This document shows positions 43,146 to 64,000 of a stretch of DNA of 64,000 nt, in pieces. The notes below the pieces were generated by a model. The model was not told the origin of the DNA and searched no databases. It saw only the letters and a list, made by a program, of their open reading frames with translations. Within the stretch, counting starts at the first letter, position 1; every line of letters starts with the position of its first letter. The position numbers and the translations under genes are program-made. Source of the DNA: Tribonema minus (Eukaryota > Sar > Xanthophyceae > Tribonematales > Tribonemataceae); assembly GCA_017506865.1 (NCBI GenBank), contig JAFCMP010000212.1:992001-1056000 (forward strand), in the 5' to 3' direction.

Positions 43146-43570
43146 GTCCAGTGAAATGACAAGTGAAGAACAGCAGCTAGGGCACAGGCAAAGTTTACAG
43201 GAGTTGCAAGTGTTGGCAGCTTAGGCTCTTGTCCAACTTCCACACACATTGGACGATGTTGAGACCTTGTTGAGTTTGACCATTTGCCATGAAGCTTAAG
43301 CAGGGCACTGTCTGAAGCGTTGCGCCAGCATCACACCGTGGGCCGTTGTGCTTACTCTAACCCTAACCCTAACGTGTGCAAAAGGTCTCGTCTAGTGACA
43401 GCCAGATGCCATCAAGCACCACATACGGCATGCAAAGCTCCACTGCTGCACACAGCCGCAGTCCCGATGCCACGCATTCCGTCATTTGACAGATCGTACC
43501 TTGAAGTATATCAGGTGGTTTTGCACAGGCCGCCTTGTGATGAAAACGCTTACGTGTCCATCAATCTGTG
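43146..43570. other. Spacer with a short CCCTAA tract
   Basis: A short telomere-like run (ctaaccctaaccctaac) lies at about 43357-43373. A possible last exon of the GT8-like gene (minus, about 43625-43572, ending in TGA) lies just right of it. No other gene supported. Confidence 0.4.
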
Positions 43571-43571
43571 C

Positions 43572-44532
43572 TAACAATGCTGTCGTGGTCAGCATTGACA
43601 AGCAGCGGCGATGCCAACTGCAGCACCCACTGCTGCTGGTGTGCCGCATCTGCCTAATAAGCCCTTTCTCGAAGCAAAAACCTCACCTGGTGCCATATCT
43701 GCGTCATGGGCAGAAACGGCGCACTTGCCCACCAGGCAGGTGTCAATCCAGCCAGATTGAACACTACTAGCCTCGCCCGCCGAGCTGTCCACCATTCGTC
43801 CGGCATCTTGTTCTGCGCCCGAACCATGCTGAGGCCACCGTTCAAAACCACCAGCAGCAAATCGCCACTGTAACGCGTGGGCAGTCGGTGACACGTGGTG
43901 TCGATGGCTGCCTGTTCATCGTAGCCGCTCTGAGGGTCAAAGTAGGTACATTGCGGTAGCAGGGGCGCCGTGTATACGCTGATGAACTCGGCAATGGTGG
44001 TGCTGACGGGCCGCAGTTGTCCTGATGCCCTCTGCATGTCGGCATGGACAGATGCAGAAGGCTTCAACACCAGCGCCGCAGCGCCGGCCAACTCCGATGA
44101 GGCCACCACGAAACACAGTGCCGCCGGGCAGGTGAAGAGGTCGTCTACATTGGCGAGCGCCAGTGTGTCGGGGCCCAGCAATACCACCCGCTCGTAGTCG
44201 TTCAGCAGCCATGCCTCTAACGCCGTTGTAAGCTGCTGTGCTGGTGCTGCTGGCGATGCCTCCGCTGCTCGCCTGACTAGCCAGCCACTGCGTTGTAACT
44301 GCGATATGGCGCTCTGGCTGACCCCTGGACTTACAAGAGCTACAAGAGGTGCCTGTGAGCCACTGTGCCTCAAACTTGCGCCCAGCGCCTGCAAGCCTTG
44401 TACGGAGTTGTCGTGGAGCACGGCAGCGTACGCATGGCGCGATGTAGAAGTGGCCGAGATGTCTGCGAAGGCAATCGATTGGGCCAGCAAGTGAATGCAA
44501 GTCGCTAAAGCGACCCTCATGGCTTGCTGCAT
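43572..44532 (-). CDS. Secreted GT8-family (glycogenin/galactinol-synthase-like) protein with an altered DxD motif
   Basis: The main exon runs from ATG 44532 to 43687, 282 codons, ending CAG|GTGAGG in phase 0. A short last exon after CTGCAG at about 43625 (LASPLLVNADHDSIVSTD, stop at about 43572) is possible. A signal peptide (MRVALATCIHLLAQSIAFAD) is followed by YAAVLHDNSVQGLQALGASL, the GT8 N-terminal strand-helix. LLNDYERVVLLGPDTLALAN then VDDLF corresponds to the family's 'YxxVxxLDADxLxLxNxDxLF' region, but the metal-binding DAD reads GPD, so the first Asp is missing. ALVLKPSASVHADMQRA matches the 'VLEPS' segment, YDEQAAIDTTCHRLPTRYSG the 'DQGxLN' region, and VVFNLAGLTPAWW replaces the 'HFxGxxKPW' motif. 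Fold assignment is good; catalytic competence is doubtful, because both metal-site motifs are altered. Confidence 0.75.
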
Positions 44533-44750
44533 TTTCGACTGTTTTCTTTCTTCAACTGTTTTGTTCAAGTGTGAAGTTCTCGTTTTGAAGTTTTGCGGTT
44601 GTGTTAGATTCTTACTTGGAAGATGCGGTTCCCTCACAGGTCTGCCTGGTGAGACTGAGACCTGGATATCTCGAACTGAACTATGAGCCCCGCTGAGAGG
44701 CACTTCTTGTCAGATTCGCCTACGAACTGCATTAAGTGCACCATGTATGG
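44533..44750 (-). promoter_or_regulatory. Upstream region of the GT8-like gene, duplicated at 38.73-38.96 kb
   Basis: Alignable with the region upstream of the gene at 38733 (shared gttcaagtgtgaagttc, cttggaagatgcggttccct, gagactgagacctgga, tcgcctacgaac). The shared block starts at the ATG and stops near 44750. It is taken as promoter plus 5' untranslated region on the basis of its conservation with the signal peptide. Confidence 0.65.
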
Positions 44751-45012
44751 CATCAGTGACAGAAACTGTAACTGTCTGCGAACACACCAGTATGCTTCTC
44801 ACGGGTGCAGTTCTGCAATGTTCTCAGTGTTGAACCGAGCTTGCAGGCAGATGGTAGCAGGAAGCCGCGGCCTTGGCAGCAATGCAATGCGCATGAGAAG
44901 GTAAACAGGTGAAGGTATGCACATACACTTCCCCCCGAAATCAGCTGTTTCAGAGCCGCAAGCACCAGCACATCGATGAAGAACTTGCCGCAAACTGAAA
45001 AGACGTGGTTAT
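44751..45012. other. Short intergenic region between the phosphatase 3' end and the GT8-like promoter
   Basis: No coding sequence supported. The phosphatase 3' untranslated region should lie here. Confidence 0.5.
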
Positions 45013-48000
45013 TCACTTCTGCTTCTTGGCAGCCCGTTCCACTGCTGCGCCGTGCTGATCTTGTGGATGAGCACTGCTGCGCTTGTCGCCTCTCTTCATG
45101 TCGGCAAACGCGCTTACGGCACCTGCCTCACCACTACTTTTGTCACCCTGTTCATGACTGTGTTGTGGGGGCATCGCAGGTCCGATGCTCTCCTCCGCGC
45201 CTCCTGACGCAGCTGCCTGCGCGTCATCACCGCCGGCAGCGCTAGGCGCAGGCAGCGCAGGGCCGATGCTACTTTCCAGGAGCTTTTCAGCAGCTGCCGC
45301 CGGCTGACTGCCACTGCCTCTGAGACGTTCAGGCATGGCAGGCCCGATGTCACTTGCGCCTGTGCCTGCTGCTGCCGCTGATGCAGGCTCGCGCGTTGCT
45401 CTCTCATCGTCATCGCTGCTCTCTGGTCCTTGCTGTTGCGGAGGTCCTGAGGGACCTATGCTGGGACCGCGTGCAGGCGTCATTGTGGCCTTCTTTACGG
45501 AAGCGGTGGCTGCCTTATTAGCAGCTGCGGCTCCGCCTCGCTGTCCCTCCTTCGTTCGCTGCTCCTGTGCGGCGGCGGCAGCGCAGGTGGACACTGATGT
45601 TCAGCACAGGCGAGCAATGGCATTTAGACGCAGCCAACTGAAGTAGTCGGCGAGATGCATCAGCACACATGTCGCGTAAAGCATATACATAGTGACAGAG
45701 TGCTTTTATGCCCCCTTAGGTTTAGGGCTTAACCCTAGCCCTAACCCTAACCCGAAGCTTGAGCACGACGCCCGATGCACAAGCCTCTATGGGCATGGCA
45801 GAAAGGCGTCAACATCGGGAAGTTTCACGCACCAATGCAGCGAGCATGCGATACAGCAGAGCTGCATGAATCACATATGTTGAACTTGTCATCAAAGAGC
45901 ACGATGCGCTTGAACACAAGGTGACGCCAGGGGTTCGTACACCACCATGACACCAGATCAAAATGTTGTGTTGCAGAACAGCCCACATATGGCATTTGCG
46001 TTACGTTGCCTAAGAAGGTGCCGTGTCTCTCTGGCTGCAATACACAACAAGCATCAAAGCAACTCCGTCTGGCGCCAAAAAACATACTTCCAACTATGCT
46101 ACACGCGGTTGAAACCTTACACGTTTTTTTGCCGACTTCCCTCCCCCACGGATGAACACTATCACGTTGACAGGTCTGCTGAATTGCATCTTGACACAAT
46201 GGTCTCTTGCCTGCAGTACACCATCACTTTCATTGGTCTGATGCAGCGCACTTGACATAAATTGTGTCGTGCCTTTAGAGTTAGGGTTAAGGTTTAGGGT
46301 TAGGGTTCAGGGTTGGGGTTAGGGTTTCTTGCCTTTAGTCGCTGCTCGTACTCTGCGAGCTGTGCCATGAAGGCTTCATGCGGATTTACACACGGCCGCC
46401 GCTCTTTCAAGTAAGCCATCGCCTCCCTGCAACAAGAGCAGCGCGTGGCGGTGTCTCTCGTTAGCAGGCAAGCACTTGACATGAGCACACCGTTCTTTCA
46501 AGTAAGCAGTTGCCTCTCTGCAACGCGCAGCGCACGGCGATATTGCTTGTAAGCAGTGAAAGCACAATGAGTAGCGCGCATGGGGATTTCTCTCGTCAGC
46601 GGGCAAGCACCAAACATAAGCGGACCAGATCATGATCATGCGCAGATGAAATGCAACAAGTGATGCAAGAAATGCGTGCGAGGTCCATTATGCCGGTCAA
46701 AAGCGGCTGTACAGGCCGAGAAGACAGAGAAGCACATATATCGTTCGCAATGATATATATGAATACATAATTGTAGGGTTAGGGTGAGGAATATGACGTG
46801 GCATACCATGCTGGGGGAGGCTATGGTGGCCATCCAATGTGGAGCGGAAGTATGAATGCAATGTCAATAGTCGCAGTCAGAGCAAACAGCTAAGTGGAAG
46901 AAGCCTTAAAGCATCACTTCAACACTATGATGGTGGAAGCTACGCCTGCTGCTGTCAATAGTCGCAGTCAGCGCAATCAGCTAGTTGCAAGCAGGTTCCA
47001 AGCGTCACTTGAGTACTCTTACAGTGGAAACTATGGCTGCCGCCACGAGCACATGACGACTGTCACCATATGCACAGGTGAGTACTTTTCAAGCCGTTGG
47101 GCAATGTAATGACGTAGGCACATGCATCAGCACGGTCGGCGACACAGTTTCACACTGATCCGCCTAAACAGAAAATACGGCCTCCTCCAGAAGTCGACAA
47201 CAGGGAATCAGCAACAAACTGCCTCCTGTATTTGAAGCAAATATGCACAATAATGACCATCAATTGGTTGCAGCAACTCGCCTTAGAGTCATCCCCTGCT
47301 CCTTCATGAGGTAGGCAGCAACGATGCTGGCGCTTCGCGACACGCCCTTGTGGCAGTGAACCAGCACGCTTCCGTGGTACTGGCCCGCTGCTATGAACGC
47401 CGTTGCAGATTCCAAGTGCTGCAGCAGATCCTCTCCTCTATTGTCCATTATCTGCACTGACAGGTGTGGCGCGGTGCTCACAAGTGAGGGTTTGAGACAT
47501 AATGGACCTTTTCAGAAAGAACGCTATGAACGCCGTTGCAGACTCCAGGTGCAGCAGCAGGTCCTCTCCTCCGTGGTCCATTGTCTGCACTGACAGGTGT
47601 GGCGCGGTGCTCACAAGTGAGGGTTTGAGACAGAATGGTCCATTTCAGGAAGCACGATCAGTACACCTGCTCTGCAGTGTTGGCCATCAGGCAGTGCCAT
47701 CAAGAATGTCACATAAGAAAGCCCACCCCATACTGGTCTGCGACAGAATGTGGCGACATAGTAATGTCAAGGAGTGTGGCAGAACTTGAGCCTGAAGGGC
47801 ATGCCTGAGTTCAGGGCCAGCATCAACTGGGGATAGGAAGATGCATATAGCAACTACTAGTAGTACGAGCATATGTTGATACCAGTGGCTCGCCACTGGT
47901 GCAAGGTTGATGTGTATATCAGATGCCCCCACTTCGTGTTGCCAGATATCACAAACACTACAGGAAGGATGCTGTTACGGTCACCAAAGAGAATATTGCT

Positions 48001-48801
48001 TGCCAGTTTAGGTGCTGCTGCTGCTGCTGCTGCCTCATGATTGCTGTTTGCTATCACTTCCTGACCAACAAAAACAGCGCGATGAGCTAGACAAGCATAA
48101 ACATGATGCATAAAACCAAGGATATATATGCGTATGGTAGCAGGGCTCACCACATTACACACAGAGTGCATTGCAGCAACACGGAACCTGTGAGATACGG
48201 AAACTTGCGCGACAAGTTACGTCACAGTGGTTCACATTTGGAGAACCCGTACCGGAATCCGTCGATACAGCAGATTCTGTCCTCCTTCCTTTTCAAAAAA
48301 GTTCGGGCAGCCAGTGTTTGGGTCCACCTGGAATGAAGGCACGACAACCGGTCAGTCATGGCGGTAACTGAGCACGTTCAACAAGACGTGCTTGCACCAG
48401 CTTCCAAGCTTTTCAACTCAGCGATTAGAACAGACCAGGAAAGCCACCAGTATTCTATGACATCGCGATCAGCGACAACACTGAGTGAAAGCATTCAGTG
48501 AGCAACCGCGTTGGTCCGAGACGCAATAGCCACGATACTTATGCAACCACAAACAGGCAGAGTCAAACGACACTCAAGCAAGGACAGCCAATGTGAACCT
48601 CCTGCATGATGCCATGACAACATCGATTACGTCTGGTACAATCACCCAGGAGCACAAACCCACCGTCCTGGGAGGAGTGACGTTGAGAATTCTCTTGATC
48701 CCCAACTCCTTCAGCAGACCCCTAGACTTTGCGTGGCCACGGCTCCCAATGTATAGGTACGGTAGCACCTGCGACGGCCGCTTGTCTCCACTGCCGCTCA
48801 T
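45013..48801 (-). CDS. Dual-specificity protein phosphatase with a disordered IGPAMP-repeat C-terminal tail
   Basis: Exons 48801-48664, 48327-48253, 47451-47282, 46426-46333 and 45564-45013, phase-consistent, about 342 residues. Residues 1-46 (LPYLYIGSRGHAKSRGLLKE, then IKRILNVTPPR) are the DSP N-terminal strand and helix. Exon 2 gives NTGCPNFFEKEGGQNLLYRR. Exon 3 has the HCx5R loop HCHKGVSRSASIVAAYLM, so the catalytic Cys and Arg are present. Exon 4 gives the family's EAMAYLKERRPCVNPHEAFM. The last exon is disordered and carries four IGPxxP motifs (SIGPSGP, DIGPAMP, SIGPALP, SIGPAMP), resembling GPALPP-type proteins, and ends in KKQK. The phases require GC donors after exon 3 (AAG|GCGAGT) and probably exon 4 (AAG|GCAAGA). 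The join to the tail exon is inferred from phase; the tail could belong to a separate gene. Divergent from the synthetase at 49287. Confidence 0.85.
45715..45760. repeat. TTAGGG-type tract in the phosphatase gene
   Basis: ttaggtttagggcttaaccc followed by tagccctaaccctaaccc: a short tract that switches strand orientation, within the last intron. Confidence 0.8.
46265..46345 (-). repeat. TTAGGG-like tract and donor echo at phosphatase exon 4
   Basis: The exon 4 edge CTAAAG|GCAAGA runs straight into AACCCTAACCCC. About 55 bases downstream a second CTAAAG|GCACGA follows CCTAACT (near 46285-46270). The unit thus contains exon edge plus telomere-like repeat. Without a splice at the GC donor the frame would run through the tract (NPNPNPEP) to a stop. 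Confidence 0.7.
46495..46560 (-). repeat. Acceptor-side echo of phosphatase exon 4
   Basis: Minus strand GCAG|AGAGGCAACTGCTTACTTG encodes REATAYLKERCAHV, against REAMAYLKERRPCV in the true exon at 46426. The acceptor is intact. A third, very decayed copy (CACTGCTTACAAGCAA) lies near 46558-46543. Confidence 0.85.
46850..47040. repeat. Diverged tandem duplication in a phosphatase intron
   Basis: gtcaatagtcgcagtcagMg followed by caaWcagctaagt or cagctagt occurs at 46864 and 46956 with similar flanks (aagcatcacttcaacact and aagcgtcacttgagtact). No exon sequence was recognised in the unit. Confidence 0.65.
47505..47640 (-). repeat. Acceptor-side echo of phosphatase exon 3
   Basis: Minus strand reads CAGTGCAG|ACAATGGACCACGGAGG and encodes TMDHGGEDLLLHLESATAFI, against IMDNRGEDLLQHLESATAFI in the true exon starting at 47451. 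The preceding intron text (caaaccctcacttgtgagca then ccgcgccacacctgtcagtg) is repeated almost exactly, so the unit of about 125 bases spans intron plus exon edge. Synonymous GAT/GAC, TTG/CTG and GAA/GAG changes are present. Confidence 0.92.
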
Positions 48802-49286
48802 AGCTGCCTTGTTTGGTGTGCAGAACTGTAAGTACGAGAACTTCACGATTGAAGTTTCTCCAGAACAAAAAAACAAAGTGGTGTGTGGCGAAGAGGACGC
48901 TGCGAGATTGCTGGTCCGCTTGATAGCGCAGGCCACAAGTTTTGCCAGGTACTTGAACCACAATTGCATATGCAGGCGTGTGGATGATGTGTCAGGACTT
49001 CCACTTCAATCGCATGTGTTGTGCAGGTCGTGATCCACGTCTCTTGTCTATATATGGAGCCCAAAGCCAGATTGCCGCAGTCGCTGCTGACTACGATGCA
49101 TATCTGCTTGCTGCAAACTATCGCTTGCAGCGGAGTGCCGATGCTCTCCCGACGTGCGATCCTCGCGGCCCACATGATTCATCTATCTTGGACGATAAGT
49201 TCAGAGCGTCAGGCTGCATCAGCGGCACTGACAAACCTTATCCTCTCGTTTGGACGCCGAAAATCACTGCCTCATTTGCTTCATCC
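48802..49286. promoter_or_regulatory. Divergent intergenic region between phosphatase and lysyl-tRNA synthetase
   Basis: About 485 bases separate the two start codons, so both promoters lie here. Frames on both strands remain open through parts of it but lack protein character. No core promoter element could be assigned. Confidence 0.5.
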
Positions 49287-61851
<12,565 letters not shown>

Positions 61852-62078
61852 CACAGCGCAACTGTGTTATTGTGGTGCCATGAGCTACCATGGCTGTGGC
61901 GGCGTATGAGAGCTTCAGATGGGATAACACATTGAGCCGGGGACGCTGCTTGAGTCTTGCGTAATAGCAGCAGCCCTTGTGCACTCAAAATACCATGTGC
62001 TTGGAAGTGTGCACTGCCTGTAGCACTGAGCTGATTCGTGTCACGCAACTGTCATAGTGTGGATCAGGCACGGCTTGC
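61852..62078. other. 3' flank of the synthetase gene
   Basis: Presumed 3' untranslated region. No further coding sequence is supported, and no canonical polyadenylation signal was assigned. Confidence 0.5.
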
Positions 62079-62432
62079 TCACCCTTTGTTCAATGGTTGT
62101 ACAGGCAGCAACGTTTTGATTGTTGTTGGTTCTGCTGCTGACTGCCTGCTGCTGTGCTGCTGCTGACAAGTTGTGGAAGGAGCTTTCAAAGAAAGCAAGT
62201 GACAGCGTGCTTTCAGTTGAGATGCATTGCTGATCAAACGTTCCAAGTGCTCATCTTTGTAGATCATCGATTGTATATTTAGGAGGCCACGTTTGGAGTC
62301 GCTGAGTAGAGTCAAGAACAGATCATCTCTGTGCAGCTGAAACATTGAAGAGTCCTTGCCCGTGTTGCAGCCAACCTTGCACCCCACCATACTCAATGCA
62401 AGTGCTACATAGCACACCACCGCTCTGCACAT
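62079..62432 (-). CDS. Possible small secreted protein, unsupported by homology
   Basis: The ATG at 62432 opens 117 codons. The start MCRAVVCYVALALSMVGC is hydrophobic and signal-like, and the rest is polar (HRDDLFLTLLSDSKRGLLNI). No family was recognised and no splice sites were inspected as convincing. It is convergent with the synthetase. It could be a chance frame. Confidence 0.25.
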   Translation of the reverse strand: MCRAVVCYVALALSMVGCKVGCNTGKDSSMFQLHRDDLFLTLLSDSKRGLLNIQSMIYKDEHLERLISNASQLKARCHLLSLKAPSTTCQQQHSSRQSAAEPTTIKTLLPVQPLNKG

Positions 62433-63755
62433 TGAGTATTTACCCTTAAGTCATGCTCTCCGTGATTTTGGCATGGATATCCATACTCATGCGGAATGCG
62501 CAGATGACTGTTCTTGAGTTGCAAAAAGGCGTGGCGGTATTCTGTCTGTTCCATCATTTAAAAAAAATAAAGATGCAGCCATGCAAGCATGTTTGCGACA
62601 ATACATGGACGGAACTTCAAGTACATTCAGCACAGCAGTTGGCCACACAGGCAACTCAGAATTGCACTTGTGTGCTTGTTGAAGCATGCTGCATACCATC
62701 GCCTTGTTGATGCCAGAACGACCGACTCGCACGCACACAACACCGTATATTCTGGCAGGTTGACAGCATGGCAACTGCCAGGTAAGCACAATGCCATGCC
62801 ATGCAAAACTCAAGTGCCAAAAGCATGGTGTACATCAAATCTCATCGCTTGTCAGATCATACCAATTGAAATCAAATTTTAAATCAGATAGATGCAAGAA
62901 ATTGTGGCGGTTCATGACAGTGATCCTGCTCAAGCGCCTCAGTTGCAGTTTGGGCATGTGCCTGACCATCGTGCGCAGCAGCGGCAGCAGACGACGATTC
63001 GCAATGTCTGCAACACTGTGTGCATTTACAACGAAGTACGAAACGCGCAAGCAGCGCCAGGCGCATCATGCGTGCAGCACTTGAGCTGCAGCCTTTGCAA
63101 CCGCAGCTACGCATCCGTTGAGCTGCTCCCGAGTCTGCAGCGCATTTACAGCAAGCCTGCACGCAGAGAAACGATGTAGGCACCAGACAAATGTTCAGTG
63201 CTCTGGAAAGTGCTGGGAAATGTGCAGAAGTACTCTGATGCAGCACTCATGCACCCGCCAGTGCTGTGCCAAGCTTATGTGTGCATGCAGGTCACTGGTG
63301 CAGGTGACTGCGGGAGCTGTGATCGGCATGCTCTGGTGCGCTTCTTAAGATACCGCCATTGCTGCAAATGTAAACTTGTCGAAGAGAGGGGTCGGACGCA
63401 GACATGCTGACAAGCAAACATGGCACTCAGGGTCTAATGCACTTAATTCAGCAGCACCGCTCAACCGTGGGGTGCAGTGGCTCATCATGAACCAAGTGGT
63501 CGTGTACGAACAAAATGTATGCAATTTCATGTGGTATCGACGCGCACCATGTGATGGTGCACGAATAAGATGCATGTATGAGGTGTGCCAGTTTATTGGT
63601 GGGGGGCTCACTTTGATGGGTGAGCTGAAGGGTCGCTACCACCGCACACCATTGATTGCAAATGCTATACACGAGCTGCTGTTGCTTTCTGCGCGGACAC
63701 CACGCCAACATCCTGTGCAGGCACTCATTGCCGCCATGTGCTTCAAGTCTAAACT
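62433..63755. other. Gene-poor right-hand region
   Basis: No confident gene. A minus-strand frame (62835-63050) reads RLLPLLRTMVRHMPKLQLRR then FLHLSDLKFDFNWYDLTSDE and has protein-like composition. A second frame just upstream (LQTREQLNGCVAAVAKAAAQ, about 63150-63065) might be its broken continuation, so a pseudogene is possible. Nothing else was recognised. Confidence 0.35.
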
Positions 63756-64000
63756 TCAAGTAAGTGCCTGATGGTGGCGGGCTGTTGTTCCACTCGCATT
63801 GCACTGATCGTCTACTACTGTCAAATAACACGCGTCATGATCAACTCTGTACATCAAGTACCTGATAGTGGCAGGCTGTTGTTGAACTCTCATTGCACAG
63901 ATGTCTGCGACTGTCAAATCACACCTACTGTATCGTGATCCAAGTCTGAACTTCAAGTACCTGATAGTGGCAGACTGTTGTTGATCTCGCATTGCACGTC
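63756..64000 (-). repeat. Probable donor-side exon-echo array entering from beyond the window
   Basis: Three units of about 100 bases on the minus strand each end in CAACAACAG..TGCCACTATCAG|GTACTT or a variant (edges near 63975, 63867 and 63771), encoding AMRDQQQSATIR, AMRVQQQPATIR and AMRVEQQPATIR in one frame. The pattern is the same as in the other echo arrays, so a minus-strand exon ending in this edge is expected at or just right of the border. Confidence 0.6.

Overview
This is a window of intron-rich eukaryotic nuclear DNA. It has multi-exon genes with GT-AG (and probably a few GC-AG) introns, a nuclear gene for mitochondrial complex I subunit NDUFS8, an organelle-type lysyl-tRNA synthetase, codon-scale low complexity (poly-Ala, poly-Gly, poly-Gln, GGC and CAG tracts) and many internal TTAGGG-like tracts. 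A protist or alga fits best. The hydrophobic, then Ala/Ser/Arg-rich leader of the synthetase would suit an alga with a complex plastid, but the lineage cannot be fixed from sequence alone.

Layout. 0-1.1 kb: first exon of a membrane-anchored protein on the minus strand, paralogous to the gene at 24.1 kb. 1.1-7.3 kb: CTG/GGC-rich low-complexity DNA. 7.3-9.6 kb: a multi-pass membrane protein (+). 11.5-15.6 kb: a low-complexity, coiled-coil, probably nuclear protein (-), in one or two transcription units. 15.6-20.6 kb: gene-poor DNA with TTAGGG-like and hairpin modules. 20.6-30 kb: a divergent pair, an FkbM/METTL24-like methyltransferase (-) and a CgeB-like glycosyltransferase (+). 30-32.5 kb: a decayed non-LTR retrotransposon fragment and dispersed repeats. 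32.5-36 kb: a poly-Gln protein (-). 36.7-38.7 kb: a secretory protein (-) whose promoter and signal peptide duplicate those of the GT8-like glycosyltransferase at 43.7-44.5 kb. 39.5-41.8 kb: NDUFS8 (+). 42.4-43.1 kb: a membrane protein (-). 45.0-48.8 kb: a dual-specificity phosphatase with an IGPAMP-repeat tail (-). 49.3-61.9 kb: lysyl-tRNA synthetase in ten exons, with a WHEP-like C-terminus (+). The last 2 kb hold no confident gene, but a splice-edge array at the right border points to a minus-strand gene beyond the window.

The most striking feature is architectural. Introns in every well-resolved multi-exon gene carry partial direct copies of the edge of the neighbouring exon together with its splice site; I call them 'exon echoes'. 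Copies of an exon's 5' edge, with the acceptor AG, lie in the intron upstream. Copies of its 3' edge, with the donor GT, lie in the intron downstream. They run from near-identical to heavily decayed, number up to five per edge, and often alternate with TTAGGG-like tracts. In several older echoes the differences from the true exon fall mostly at synonymous third positions. That is not expected of neutrally decaying intron DNA and suggests descent from, or service as, coding sequence.

Functionally, the secretory glycan-related genes (CgeB-like glycosyltransferase, FkbM-like methyltransferase, GT8-like protein, signal-peptide paralogue) form a loose neighbourhood. NDUFS8, the synthetase and the phosphatase are housekeeping or signalling genes with no evident link to them.
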